NCBI GenBank assembly: GCA_947650285.1
Contig: CANTFL010000634.1
Coordinates: 372,001 to 436,000 of the forward strand
DNA: 64,000 bases
From: Hyaloperonospora brassicae
Taxonomy: Eukaryota; Oomycota; Peronosporomycetes; Peronosporales; Peronosporaceae
Direction of reading: 5' to 3'
Shown: in pieces, positions 36,535-47,700 of the stretch
Position numbering within the stretch: position 1 is the first letter of the stretch
How the letters are laid out: each line of letters opens with the position of its first letter
Notes under the pieces: model-generated
Told to the model about the DNA's origin: nothing
Seen by the model: only the letters and a program-made list of their open reading frames with translations
Database searches by the model: none
Position numbers and translations under genes: made by a program

Positions 36535-38610
36535 TTAATTTTTTGCCATTAAGGTATTACTCACAGGCACAAAAGCTTTGTCGAGAAACCAATGGGAATG
36601 GATATCGGCTGGATTCAACCCAGCATCCGGTCCATCGGTAATTAATATGCGGAGGAAATCATGCTGACAAGGTAGACCGAAGTTGCTCATACAAAAGTCG
36701 GAGCACCCTTGAAAATCACAGTCAAGAGGTAACAATCGTACTCTCTTGGCGAGGCGGAGCTACTTCGACATGATGCCGATCGCGTAGGCAGATAATTTCT
36801 TGTAAACATCCACAAACATGTCATCTCGAACAGTAGGAAGAAACGCCTTCGTCCCGCGATCCAGCAAGTTTGATGACTATCTTGTTGTTTTTTGCAGATA
36901 AGCTTCATGCAAGGATGAACGGAAAACCCCATTTGTGAAGTTTTTAATATCTTTTGAATGCTGCATGTGCGCTTTCAACTTTGAATGAGGAAATCTGTCC
37001 AAAGCGCTCGACTCCCACCATCTAAGCAGCACAAAACTTATCTTCGTAGGATATAAACCAGCTTTGTTCAATGTACTCATGACACACTCTTCGGAATATG
37101 CCCTCTCATGTCTTGCCACGCTCCTTCAAATTAATTCTGATGTTTTATATCCAAGACTAAACGCGACCACATCTTCAAAAACACATCAAACGCTCACTAG
37201 GAGCTCCCCTCTACCTCTATTGAAGGGAAATCGTTTTGGTGGTGGGCCTTGATATTGCTTTGACTATGCCAAACACAAAGTAGGTGGTTGGCTTGGGAAA
37301 ATAACTGCACCAATGGCATTCATCAAGGCTAGATCAGCATCGGTAATAATTACACCGGGATTAATTATAATGCTCTGTTCCAAAAGAGTATTTAGTATCC
37401 ATGTCAAGTCCACTTGTGTTGCGCTATGTAGAAAACAAAATGCCAATGTGTACGTGATATTTGTACTGGTTGATGAAATCACATTAAGCATACCTGATCC
37501 ATACTTGTTCGTTCGGTATGTTTCGTCAATTTGCACCACGGCGGTGCGGCGTTCTTCGAAAAGAACCTGAGGGATGCTATTCGGAATTACAAGCAAGTGA
37601 GTAATATGTGACTCCAACAATACTTTTGGCCTGAAAATAGCACCATCATCCTGGAGATCTCGGATCAAAGCCCCATTTTCAGGAATTCCATCTCTCTACT
37701 TTTGACGATACTTTTGACGCATATTCATGATGTCCTTTGCTATCAGTCTGCACTCTCCATTATATTTGCCCTCGAGGTTCTCTAGTATCGATTGGGTACT
37801 TGTTCGATCTTAATCAAATCCATTACGAAAGCGTTCTGTTCCATGGTAGCGTGACGAGTACCGGGATAATGGCATATGTTATCTGCTGGGGGGTGATTGT
37901 GCAGTCCATCCACGGTAATCTGGTAAACGATACCGCACAGGTCGATACGGCAAGACCATTTGCGACCAGTCAAACGACTCCGGGTGTTTTTAATGACGCG
38001 ATCCTTGCTGCCGGATCCAGCGTTGGCACACGTGATGTACCAAGTCTTCCGAAACAACTTTCCTGTCCGGGTGCTGACTTCATCCGCCGCTCTATTCTGG
38101 TCAAGGCGCTACTTAGTCTTAGGCAAGAAGCCTCTACGACCACATTCCTCGAAAAGAGCTTAAAAAGAAGCGTCGGGACTTATAAAATTGTGTCCTTCAA
38201 AATGGTCGTGCAGCTTATCGGCCACTCTTTCGAGCTGTTTGAGAGGCGATCCATGGAAGTCAAACGTTTCCGGTTCCGCTTTCCTCTCTGAGTCCATACC
38301 AGCTGAATTAGATGTATCTGCAATAGTCGCTTGATCGGAGTCGGAAAAGCCTTGCACTTCACTCTCCAAATAGTTAGACTCGATATGTAGCTGTCGTTAC
38401 TATGAGCAACGTACATTAATTTTTGATTCTGAGTTAATTTCTTACCGTGCCCTTCATATTCGATACTGTCCTTCGATCCAGTAGTGGCCACACATGGTAT
38501 CGACTTTTCTGCAGAAATTTGACAAGTCGGGTCGCATGTTGTCATCAACCTCGGACTGCTGGGGGGCGTAATTGAGCTGTCGTTGTCTTGCTGACGATTC
38601 TCCATCCAGA
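36535..38610 (-). pseudogene. Mutator-like transposase gene, broken
   Basis: Reading from 38610 down: a Ser/Thr-rich leader starting MENRQQDNDSSITPP, then FHGSPLKQLERVADKLHDHF (about 38260-38200). Next is a zinc-type DNA-binding region with WYITCANAG and VDGLHNHPPADN (38057-37782, FAR1/FLYWCH-like). The catalytic core follows (37668-37264) with VVQIDETYRTNKYG holding the first Asp, then ITDADLALMNAIGAVIFP holding the second. A SWIM-type zinc finger sits at 36735-36535 (CDFQGCSDFCMSNFGLPCQH). These are the domains of MULE transposases in the right order. Stops and frame changes (for example between 38.16 and 38.06 kb and near 37.26, 36.88 and 36.7 kb) make it inactive. Confidence 0.88.
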
Positions 38611-38870
38611 ATTCTGAAACCAGTAGCTTTATAAGTCGCGATAGGATCAAATGAAGGTAAACAGTAAGCTTTGCTGCACGTACCTAGCTTGAACCTGTCT
38701 TACTTCAGTGCAGCACCATGGATCGCCCTTGTCTTACGTCAGTGCAGTACTTTGGCTCGGAATTTCTTTATGTGTGTTTCCAAACGCTAAGGCGTAACGT
38801 TTAGTAATGGTATGGGGAAGAGGACTGTCGCCTTTAAATATTTAATACGTTTGTGTTGATCGCAAGACGC

Positions 38871-39016
38871 GGTGCTATGTACCGCTGTCATTTTGTCATC
38901 TGTGAAGACGAACACAAATTACGATCCAAATACAACTGATTATATGTATTTGTGTAGTTGGAGATAGAGTTGGCGCCAGGTAGTCTTTTCAGTTGGCGCT
39001 GTTTAGCGCGTCCCCC
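38871..39016 (-). repeat. Right terminal inverted repeat of the MULE
   Basis: This is the partner of 34235-34380, read on the opposite strand. The outer end is the run of five C at 39012-39016. Few differences between the arms suggest that the element is not extremely old, or that it was kept similar by use. Confidence 0.92.
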
Positions 39017-39485
39017 TTTTCACACTAAGACGCTAAAGAAAGATTGACACGTGAACGAACACCGCATTGTCAATTAAAGTGCTAGTCGTCGTGCTGACAT
39101 ACGTAAGCGAAAGCTTCAATTGCACTACTTAGCTACCCGTACAATCGAGCATCGACGTCTAAAACGGCGGTGTTGGTTGGTCGCCTTCTTCCGACAACCT
39201 CATCCGACAATCGATCAGTCATCACGTCCCTTGACGCGTCACTTGTGTTAATTCGTACAAAACAAATAGCCATAGACTGACGGTACTATCCAGCGTACAA
39301 CTTCCTCACCACCACTCCACCCCACCCCATCCGCCGTCGCCCCCATGTCCACACGCCAATGCACTTAACCTGCTCCAGCATGTAGCACCGTTCTCTACTG
39401 TATTCACCACAACAGCACCAACATGGACTCGTCCAATCGTCCTGTTCGATTCAGACCGCGGACCAGTTCCGCAACATCGGCCGCG
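39017..39485. other. Intergenic between MULE and the DRG1 promoter region
   Basis: No gene is recognised up to about 39485. Composition shifts from AT-rich to GC-rich near 39300, marking the change from the repeat half to the gene-dense half of the window. Confidence 0.5.
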
Positions 39486-39857
39486 TTAGCGCAGCGTCTC
39501 GAGGTGGCGGCGCAGCTGCTCCATGTCGCACGACGGCAACCCGATCGGCGCCTCTTTCCCCAGCGCCACGTACCGACTGTAAATCCTCGAGAGCAGCTCG
39601 TCTTTCTCCCGCCGCTGCGCTGCACTCCGCGCCTTCTCCGGGTCCACGTGGCCGCCCTGTCGCCAGTCCCGTTGACGGGCAGCTGCAGCGTCGGCCGCTC
39701 GCGCGCGCTTCTCGGCCGCAGACGGCTCCGCGACGTTCGCTTCTCGAGCTGCTGCAATGGCAGCGCTGCTCGTGCGCGTCGGGTGGGTGTCTCGCGGCGG
39801 AAAACGGCCGGCGCCACGAACTTCGGGCGCCGCCGCTTTCGTCGAGCGACACCCCAT
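39486..39857 (-). CDS. Possible small basic helical protein, divergent to DRG1
   Basis: A 123-residue frame runs away from DRG1. It begins [11 protein letters not shown], a start that fits N-myristoylation (MGCxxS/T-like). It continues with an Ala/Arg-rich middle ([20 protein letters not shown]) and ends in a well-formed helical segment ([37 protein letters not shown], stop TAA). This composition is more protein-like than the other open frames of this GC-rich stretch, where all frames are long by chance. I do not recognise the family. Against it: a plausible DRG1 core promoter overlaps its start codon and GC-rich DNA inflates open frames. Confidence 0.4.
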   Translation of the reverse strand: MGCRSTKAAAPEVRGAGRFPPRDTHPTRTSSAAIAAAREANVAEPSAAEKRARAADAAAARQRDWRQGGHVDPEKARSAAQRREKDELLSRIYSRYVALGKEAPIGLPSCDMEQLRRHLETLR

Positions 39858-39866
39858 TCTCCACTA
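39850..39866 (+). promoter_or_regulatory. Candidate Inr + FPR core promoter of the DRG1 gene
   Basis: CCCCATTCTCCACTATG fits the oomycete core GCTCATTYYNCAWTTT at about 12 of 16 positions. It would leave a leader of about 240 bp before the ATG at 40098. The weaker match and long leader make it a candidate only. Confidence 0.4.
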
Positions 39867-40097
39867 TGCGTCGCTCGTGCGTGGGCGTCGTCCCTGTCAA
39901 AACGCATAGCAAAGGGCCCCAGCGACTTCACAGGGGTTTGCACCCACCAGTCAGTCTGTCCGCCACCCACGCTGGATTCACCCACTTTGGGGCGGCCCCA
40001 ATCACCCACGCCCGCCTCGAGTCCACCACCCACCGCCGTCGCAGCCAGTCACCCACGTGCCGTCCCCTCTGTCCCCAGCACCGCCGCCGCGTCCGCC

Positions 40098-41210
40098 ATG
40101 TCGTCCGCCATGCTCAAGATCGCGGAGCTCGAGGCCGAGTACGCGCGCACGCAGAAGAACAAGGCCACGATGAAGCACCTGTGCCTGCTCAAGGCCAAGA
40201 TCGCCAAGCTCCGCCGCGAGGTCACGGACGCGGGCGCCAAGTCGAGCGGCGGCGGCGGCACTGGCGAAGGCTTTGACGTGAACAAAGCGGGCGACACGCG
40301 CGTGGGGCTCGTGGGGTTCCCGTCCGTGGGCAAGTCGACGCTCCTCACGAAGCTCACGGGCACGTTCTCCGAGGCCGCGTCCTACGAGTTCACGACGCTC
40401 ACGGCGATCCCCGGGACGCTGCACTACCGCGGCGCACGGATCCAAGTGCTGGACCTGCCGGGCATCATCGAAGGCGCCAAGGACGGCAAAGGACGGGGCC
40501 GACAGGTCATTGGCACGGCCCGGACGTGCAACGTCATCCTCATTGTGCTCGACGCGATGAAGCCCGCGACGCACAAGCAGCTGATTGAGTTTGAGCTCGA
40601 AGGCTTTGGCATTCGGCTCAACAAGAAGCCGGCGAACATGGTGCTGCGGCGCAAAGAGCGCGGCGGGATCCACTTCCAGACGACGTGTCCGCAGACAGAG
40701 CTTGACGCCGACACAGTGTACCAGATCTTGCACGAGTACAAGATCCACAATGCCGACGTGACGCTGCGGGCGGACGTGACAGTGGACGAGCTCATTGACC
40801 AGATTGAAGGCAACCGCGTCTACATCCCGTGTCTCTACGTCCTCAACAAGATTGACCAGCTTACGATCGAAGAGCTGACGATCATTGACCAGATTCCGCA
40901 CAATGTCGTGATCTCTGCGCACCACGGCTGGAACCTCGACGAGCTGCTCGAGACGATCTGGGACTACTGTCACATGATCCGCATTTACACAAAGCCGAGA
41001 GGCCGACTACCAGACTACAACGCACCCGTGATTCTGCACGAAGAGTCGCCGACAGTCGAGAACTTTTGCCAGCGTATTCACAAGTCGCTGCTGAAGGATT
41101 TCAAGTACGCTTGGGTCTGGGGCGCGTCGTGTAAGCACCAGCCGCAGAAGGTGGGCAAGGAACACCTGCTGCAAGATGAAGATATTGTGCAGATTGTCAA
41201 GAAGGTGTAA
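40098..41210 (+). CDS. DRG1: DRG1-type developmentally regulated GTP-binding protein
   Basis: This intronless gene encodes 370 residues, close to the 367 of human DRG1. DRG proteins are ribosome-associated GTPases that work with DFRP partner proteins in translation. The N-terminus [20 protein letters not shown] and the helices after it match the family. The G domain has G1 [13 protein letters not shown] (about 73-85), G3 DLPGIIEGA (about 119-127), G4 NKID (about 250) and G5 [14 protein letters not shown]. The S5D2L insert sits between G3 and G4. A C-terminal TGS domain begins at [15 protein letters not shown] (about 296) and ends [13 protein letters not shown]. All G motifs are intact. The frame is open upstream to 39423, but the added 225 residues are low-complexity Pro/Arg/Ser translation of a GC-rich leader, so the conserved MSS start is used. 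Confidence 0.97.
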   Translation: MSSAMLKIAELEAEYARTQKNKATMKHLCLLKAKIAKLRREVTDAGAKSSGGGGTGEGFDVNKAGDTRVGLVGFPSVGKSTLLTKLTGTFSEAASYEFTTLTAIPGTLHYRGARIQVLDLPGIIEGAKDGKGRGRQVIGTARTCNVILIVLDAMKPATHKQLIEFELEGFGIRLNKKPANMVLRRKERGGIHFQTTCPQTELDADTVYQILHEYKIHNADVTLRADVTVDELIDQIEGNRVYIPCLYVLNKIDQLTIEELTIIDQIPHNVVISAHHGWNLDELLETIWDYCHMIRIYTKPRGRLPDYNAPVILHEESPTVENFCQRIHKSLLKDFKYAWVWGASCKHQPQKVGKEHLLQDEDIVQIVKKV

Positions 41211-41847
41211 GGGTGACGTGTCGACGCTGTGCTTGGGATGGGAGACCGCGCTGCGATCGTTGTTGTCGCGAGATAGAGCTCGCAACGAGGGCTCGTGTTG
41301 CAGTAGGATATGCAAGGCCACAAGAATTTACGCAAAGTTCCTTTGCTGATGAGGACAAAGTGGCTGAGAGAGAGAACGAGCTGAGCTCGCATGCGAGATT
41401 GAGGAGAGTGTTTATAAAGGCGGAGTCAAGAGTGATTGATGGTCTTCTCTCGAGCGTGACGCTGGTGTTGGACTTAGAATAGAGACGGTACGTTGTCGTG
41501 AGTAGTGATACAGACCTGTCCGACATTTCACTGAAGCGGAATGCAAGTGCGGTTGACTGTTGTCACTGCATCGATTTCGTGATATTGGGTTGGGCCTGTT
41601 CTCGTTTCACTGTGTCGGATGAGAACCACAAAGAGAAAGGCTAACTCACAAGCTTTCCACTCGAGGACTTCATCGTTTGCACTTTCGCATTGTGCTGTTT
41701 GCAGTAGGCAAGTAAGTGGTCAAAGTGGAATTTGTAAATCGTAAACGTCATTTGTATCGGTGTCGACCGACTCAAGATACTTGCAGGCGCCTTTGGTTCG
41801 CACGGCTTATAAACTGACGACGACGCAAGAGCGAAAGTTCCAGGTGT
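41211..41847. other. DRG1 3' flank
   Basis: No gene is supported. A minus frame 41883-41641 ending FDHLLAYCKQHNAKVQTMKS has protein-like composition, but most of its upper part overlaps the small plus gene at 41848 and it has no motif. CTTATAAACTG at about 41805 could be a TATA-like element for that gene. Confidence 0.4.
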
Positions 41848-42197
41848 ATGGACTCCCAACGCTTGTTGAGACATATCGAACAAGTCAACAACTTAGTCCA
41901 CGTTGTGACAGCAGTGAGTGACGTAGCCTTTTCCGAACGCAACGTCTTTTTTATGGCGGTAGATAGCAGGCTGCAATCGATGCGTGGGATGAGTGCACTG
42001 ACTGAAGAAGTGCTGGTATAACATACATGTTTGGTTGGGTTGAGGACAGACACGCCCGATGGTGGCAGGTAAGCTTTCGTGTGTTAGTAGTGCAGGCAAG
42101 TTATTCGTCAAGTTTGAGCATGGACTCTCTTGCGGATGCTTCGTTCGTCAATCCAGTGAAGGCCACGTACAAGTTGCCTTTTACGAATGGTTTCTAG
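41848..42197 (+). CDS. Small two-exon gene, 89-residue protein of unknown function
   Basis: Exon 1 is 41848-42015 and exon 2 is 42096-42197, joined by an 80 bp intron (GTATAA...GTGCAG). The spliced frame gives 89 residues and a stop. The protein starts MDSQRLLRHIEQVNNLVHVV and runs as a predicted helix through exon 1 (SRLQSMRGMSALTEEVL). A Ser-rich joint follows, and the end reads NPVKATYKLPFTNGF. There is no signal peptide or membrane segment. The even helical pattern and small size resemble a small subunit of a larger complex, but I do not recognise it. Without splicing the first exon would give a 57-residue protein. Support is frame continuity and intron size, not homology. Confidence 0.5.
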
Positions 42198-43640
42198 CCT
42201 CAAGCACCTTGTCAGAGCACGAGTAGTAGCCTTAATTTAGCGTTGGCTAATACGCCATATAAGATGTACAAGTCCAGACGGCGTTAGCACGGCGATAACG
42301 TACGCAACACCGCAACTTTCACAGTGGGTACTTTGTAAGCTGGGCTGGCTCAAATGTCTCATGTGGGTCACGAACAGATTTCCAATTGCTTAACGAGGTC
42401 ATGCATTATTTGCAGCAGCCGAAGAAGACAGAGAGACACGGAGCCTTTATCATTATATGCCCTTTACTTACTGACATGTTTTTAAATAATGCCATGCATC
42501 ATCCTCGTAATCGATGGCTCTGTTTAGTCTTACTCATTTGGTTGCGCGGATTTCGACCGGACGCGTGAGCAATACCTCGTCGTCCGCGCACACATTTACG
42601 AGGGTTGCACAAGTCGTTCCGCCTTGAGCAAATTATGGTATGCTGACTGGTTGATTTATTACAGGTAAAGCGCTCTTGTACTAGTGCCATTTTCGTGTAG
42701 TTTGAATGCCGGCTTATGCTTTCTGACCGCTTCTGTGTAAAGCCGTCGTTGAACATACCTTCAGACCTGCAGCAATCGATCTGGTGCAGCCACCGAGTCT
42801 TTGCGTAGAGAAGCAGAAATATGTTAACTAATGAATGCGCTGAGTAAGGTATGATGGAAATGACAAGCAAATTGCAACTAGATTTTGCACTTGCTGATAA
42901 AAAGTGCTGTCTTTCTTGTTTTGGTAGTGGTATTTCTGTCAACGTGGGGTTGAGCTGCTCTCGTTTTCGATGGATAATTGTGCGGCATTTGATAAGTCCA
43001 TTCGTTTCTCGACACTGTTTCATTTCAAAGTTTACATTACCTCTCAGTCAGTGGCTTATTCGTCGATCCTTTTTAGTTTCTTTAACTTGTTGTTATCAGA
43101 TCTGAGCCAATGCCCACAAACAGGCTTCACCATATATCCACAAGCGCACATCAGTTTATCCCTCCTGCCCTGTATCACGAGCAAAACTAGCATGACATTG
43201 TCGAACCAAGAATGGAAGCGCACTATATTAACTCCCCACTGGTCCGATGTAGCTCTACCATCTTGCAGACGTAACGCATATTGTAGTGTAGCTATCACAG
43301 CTCCGGTACAGAGTAAAAGCTTCAGCCCAAAAGGCCACATAGTTCATCGAACAAAATAACGACTTATCGAGTCAACAAGCTTTCCGAGCACGACTGAACG
43401 AGTATACTAGCTCACCGAAATGTTAGTACTGGTCAAAGATCGATGGAGAAAAAATAATGTGGCTCAAGGTGCAAGGAGTATATGCCTTCGTAAAGACTCA
43501 AACTTTACGATCAAAGGAAGCCTTAACAAGACTGAGTCACTTGTCGACTAAAATACAAAGTGATGAATACTTACTTATTACGCGGGGATGAAACTCGTCC
43601 ATGTAATAATAGTAAGGTGTAACGTTCTACAAAAGTTAAA
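42198..43640. other. Intergenic, no gene recognised
   Basis: The frames of 84-174 residues here overlap each other on both strands and have no motif. Nothing else is visible. Confidence 0.45.
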
Positions 43641-44736
43641 CCCGATACGTTGGCCACGACTAGGGGCACACCCCATTTTTGCTAGGGGCACACCCGCTCG
43701 CCTAAAACGATAAAAACGACTTCACCTTTCATAGTGCAGAATAATGTGCGTAAACGGTACAGTACAATTCTATGTAGAAGCACACAACCGAATTGCTGGA
43801 ATTGTTTGGCCTACGGCTCTGGAGGTTAAGGAGGGGAATTTCATCTACTGCAAAAGAAAAAAAACATGTTTTAAACATCTGTCTTGGCCGCGCAATTGCG
43901 TCTATGTCCCTCATTCTCATACAATACGATAACGAAAATACCGGATAATAACACGCACCATCTGGACTCCTAAATGGCGTACGAAGACCCGAGAGAGGGA
44001 AACTGTCGCAAAACAGCTCCGACCTCCGCCTGCCGTTCTCATTGATATCATCTTTCCTTCCAGAAACTAAATTAAAACAAACTTATACGGTTTTGCGGCT
44101 ACCCAAGGGTATGCCATCGTCGTCGCCAGATCAAAGGAAACGAGGCGGGGTCTGCAATAGGTCTACTACAAGTGCGATCGTGTCTGAACCTTATGAACAG
44201 TCATAAACTCAGCAACGGTGAAAAGAAGCGACGGAATTCCAGCATGTTGATGGAATACCTCGTGCGTAATTGTATTCTGCATCTTCTTACCTGAAATGAT
44301 CTTCCCGGGACGGGACATTAACCGGTATGTATTGGTACGTACCTCGTCCCAGACGGTAGCCTCAAGGTCCACAAATACTGCACGCGGTACGCGTCTGCCC
44401 GTGCCTGTCTCAAAAACAACATCGAAAACGAGTCGTTGCCACTGCCGGTGGTCAGGTTACTTGGCATCGTACCATCGGATTGGGTACCGTGTTTGAGACA
44501 GAAGAGGTCCCAGAAGGCATTGCCCGTTTGTATACCGCCCTGGCCGAGATGGATTGATAGAATCTGCGCATGGGCGGATCTGCCGTATAAGATAGGGAGA
44601 TAGGGAGCAGTAGTAAGTGACAACGTCTTTTACATGTTATTCTGTCCTATAAAATGTGAAGTCCAGTTTATCATTTTAGGTGGGTGGGTGTGCTTTTATA
44701 AAAGTGGGGCGTGCCCCTTGTCGTGGCCCGATACGT
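43641..44736. mobile_element. Non-autonomous DNA transposon with inverted ends and target duplication
   Basis: The element spans 43651-44727. The left end reads TGGCCACGACTAGGGGCACA and the right end, on the other strand, GGCCACGACAAGGGGCACGC. The arms stay related for about 65 bp, to CCTAAAACGATAAA and CCTAAAATGATAAA. CCCGATACGT occurs directly outside on the left (43641-43650) and across the right edge (44727-44736), a target duplication of 8-10 bp depending on where the edge is set. The 1.08 kb interior has no recognisable transposase. Size and duplication fit a MULE- or hAT-type non-autonomous element. Its termini differ from those of the MULE at 34.2-39.0 kb. Confidence 0.85.
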
Positions 44737-47700
44737 ATTGCTTAGGTGGCTGAATTGCCTCCATAAACGTACTTGGTACTTTCTGATTTAATTAATTGGT
44801 ACACCACAGGGTACAAATACCCAAATCGTGGCTCCACCAAAGTGTCCCACCGTTACACCCTCCTCCACCAGACTGATGATGCCACGAATCAACATTCGTC
44901 TCATTCCTGCTCGAGGCCTTAGCAGTGGAGGAATAAGTTAGTTCACGGGTGCGTTTATTCACTAACGCTGGTATGACGCCACCTGGCGACGAGTCGTCGA
45001 CTCTACGCAGCATACTCGAATAGGACATAGTAGGCTACGAGAGATCTACCGTCTTACCAAGTAGCGATGCATTCGAAGCACGTCTTTGCAGGAAACTGAA
45101 AACACTTAAGCTTGTAAATACGTAACCATAACAGGTGCCGCTGATGCACTAACAGCGATGGGTACCACTCGAAGCTATGAGCCGAAAAGAATCTAGAATA
45201 TGCTCGGTGAACAACAGATGCACGAGATGTAGTCAGACGCGAATGCTCGTGCTCCTTCGAGCAACATAATATCTCTGCTGGCGAGAAATGAATGTGTCTT
45301 GCAGCGCCTAGCAACGATGGTAAAAGTAGACAAGTCGCAAAGGTATCACTGGAACAAAGGAGTACAAAACTCGAGGCAAGGACGCCGCCTAGAAAAACTT
45401 TGTACGCAAATGTCTACCTCGGTGATATCTGACGACACAAACTGGTCCTACAGATCAAATCCTGCCAATGTTAAAGGAGCAGGCACGTATTGCATCCGTA
45501 TCCTTCAGGAAAAGCGTTAACATCAATCGATACCCGGGAGAAATATACATCGACAGCAATCTGCATTTCACCCGCTAGGTGTAGCAAGTGCACCGATTGC
45601 ACAACATGGAAAGTATAAGAGCTAGTGATTATTTTGCTAATATTCTACCAATGCGAAAACTCCGCGATGATTTTGCAGAAGTGAAGGCCTCAGGCCGGTT
45701 GCGTATAAATGATAACCCTTCCCTGTGAATTCACAACACGCTAAATCAAACACAAGTGCTTTGGCTACGACAGCCACAAGTTTAATTTATGATATGGAAA
45801 GTAGCTCCTTCTCAACCGCACCTACTCGCGTAAGGCGTTTTGGGCCGCAAGTGGGTCCTGCACGCGGCGTTCGGAAAATGTCAACGGCGTAGGGGAAGTC
45901 TTGCCGCGTATCTGAATTGTCGCAAGTCCTCAGACTCAAATATATCTATGCCACTCACAATTACCACACCGTATCATGAATTACTTGATATAAAAACATT
46001 AAATTTTGGCCATCACGACGACATCGTTTTAGGCATTTCTTATATGGAACTGGCAGTTTCCTCACTCACCAATCAGCACAAGCGGAGGCCGATACACCGG
46101 TGGCATCTCATGACAATCTACTTTGAGCGTATATGATGTGACGCACGAGGTGAAACTTCTTCGCGAGAGTGTGGAGCAATTAGAATCGACTGGGAACCGT
46201 TTCTATATATACATCTGTGTAGCCTCGCTTGAAGACATATTGTACATTCTAAAGTGGTGCCGCAAGTAGTGGCTCAGCCAACTTCGTCGGCCCAAACGCC
46301 TAAAGATACACATGGGAAGGATAGCGACACGGATTAAGTAAGCTACGTTAAATATGGGGTGTGCACAATTTGCGCAAACGTTTTAAGCGGATATGCAAAG
46401 CCCTTTTGGCTACGACAGTGAATGATCTAGTGAAGTGTGGACGATCAAAATGTGATACAGATAGCGAACACTAACAATATAATTGATTTGTCATGATTAC
46501 GTACTACATGGTATAAGACCCAGACCTTTTAATGCAGCTTCTGCCTCTTGCATCCAATTAGTTGGCTCTTAGTCATTGCATCACGCACACGACGGATTTA
46601 TCGAGGTATCGCAGTGGTACAACCTTTTCACTTCGATTTGTGGGTGATGAAAAGAATCTGATCATCAAAGGCCATATACACACCGAATGTGAGAAAAAGT
46701 ACAAGCAATTTTACCAAGGTACTCCAGATAGGATTCAAACTTAAGCTAGAATTTTACATTATCACGACGTTGCTGGATCAGCATGTTGGTCCGCTTCCAC
46801 TGACCTTCAGCTCTTTTTCAATCTCGACGGTTATACACCTTTACGACAGCTTCTGGCCCGCGCATCGATTTCTTTTGGGCTAAAAGGCGGCTGTTTCGTT
46901 AAGTGTATCGAAAAAATGGGCCAAGTTGCAGATTCATGGTTGTACTGGGCTACTTTATGATAGATGCTGTACCTTTGCAATTGCTTAACATTGACGAAAG
47001 AAGACGCCATGTTTACGTTTGAAAGGTTCATTTAAGTCTGGATCTCTGCCCGTTGAACGTATGAAGACCGATGGAAGGCTGACTCGATGTGAGCATGCTT
47101 CCGGCCTTATTCCATTTCTCGCTGTAGGAAGCGATCGATAAGCTTATTAGTTGGCAAACGAAGCCCGAACTGGCACCCGATAGCATAATTAAGATAAGGG
47201 AGCTAGCTACGTTTAGTATAATTGTGGTTTTTCTACCACATGTCCTATTTTCTTACTTTACTGTATAAAGACAAATGCGTGATGGCTACCTGCTCGCTAT
47301 CCATTGCGCGCGTCTATCGATCATTGGACGCTTTGTTGGCTGATATAGAACTATGTCAGTCATTGAAACGATGAGTAAGTATCGTCGACCACGGTTAACA
47401 TCTACAATCGACGTTGACGTAATGTCAATTTTGTGACACGGGGTGACTTTGTTGCACACCCTATCCGTTAGAAGAGTCAATGGCTGTTGTAAAAAGCCCC
47501 GCCGACTCATCTTAGTTGACAAAGCGATCTGGTTATTGGGAGTAACGCTATGACTTTGTCGTATTGTATCAGCGGTTTGGCGTCACAAAAGAGACACGTG
47601 ATGTTTAATTAGCGCCTACCATTATCCACGAGCGCTTGCCAAGTCGACATACGCTGCGTTAGGATCGCTAAGTAAGGGTCACTATATTTTGTTTGCTGAG

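Larger units (their letters stand above)
34235..39016 (-). mobile_element. MULE DNA transposon with long terminal inverted repeats
   Basis: The ends are inverted copies of each other: 34235-34380 and 38871-39016. Each starts GGGGGACGCGCTAAACAGCG at the outer edge and stays matched with a few differences for about 145 bp. Inside, the minus strand holds a broken Mutator-like transposase gene. Element length is about 4.78 kb. Long inverted termini and a MULE transposase together identify a Mutator-superfamily element. A 9-bp target duplication could not be found at the edges, possibly because of later mutation or a misplaced boundary. Confidence 0.9.

Noticed and set aside
39423..40097. N-terminal extension of DRG1 to 595 residues
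   Set aside because: The extra part is low-complexity Pro/Arg/Ser translation of a GC-rich leader; the family start [20 protein letters not shown] is at 40098.
41641..41883. 80-residue minus frame ending FDHLLAYCKQHNAKVQTMKS
   Set aside because: It overlaps the start of the plus-strand two-exon gene and has no motif; kept only as a remark.
42499..43359. Frames of 174 (minus) and 129 (plus) residues
   Set aside because: They overlap each other, have unstructured composition and no recognised motif.
44402..44510. Short inverted pair TGTCTCAAA and TTTGAGACA inside the small transposon
   Set aside because: Arms of only about 9 bp separated by about 90 bp are expected by chance at this length.
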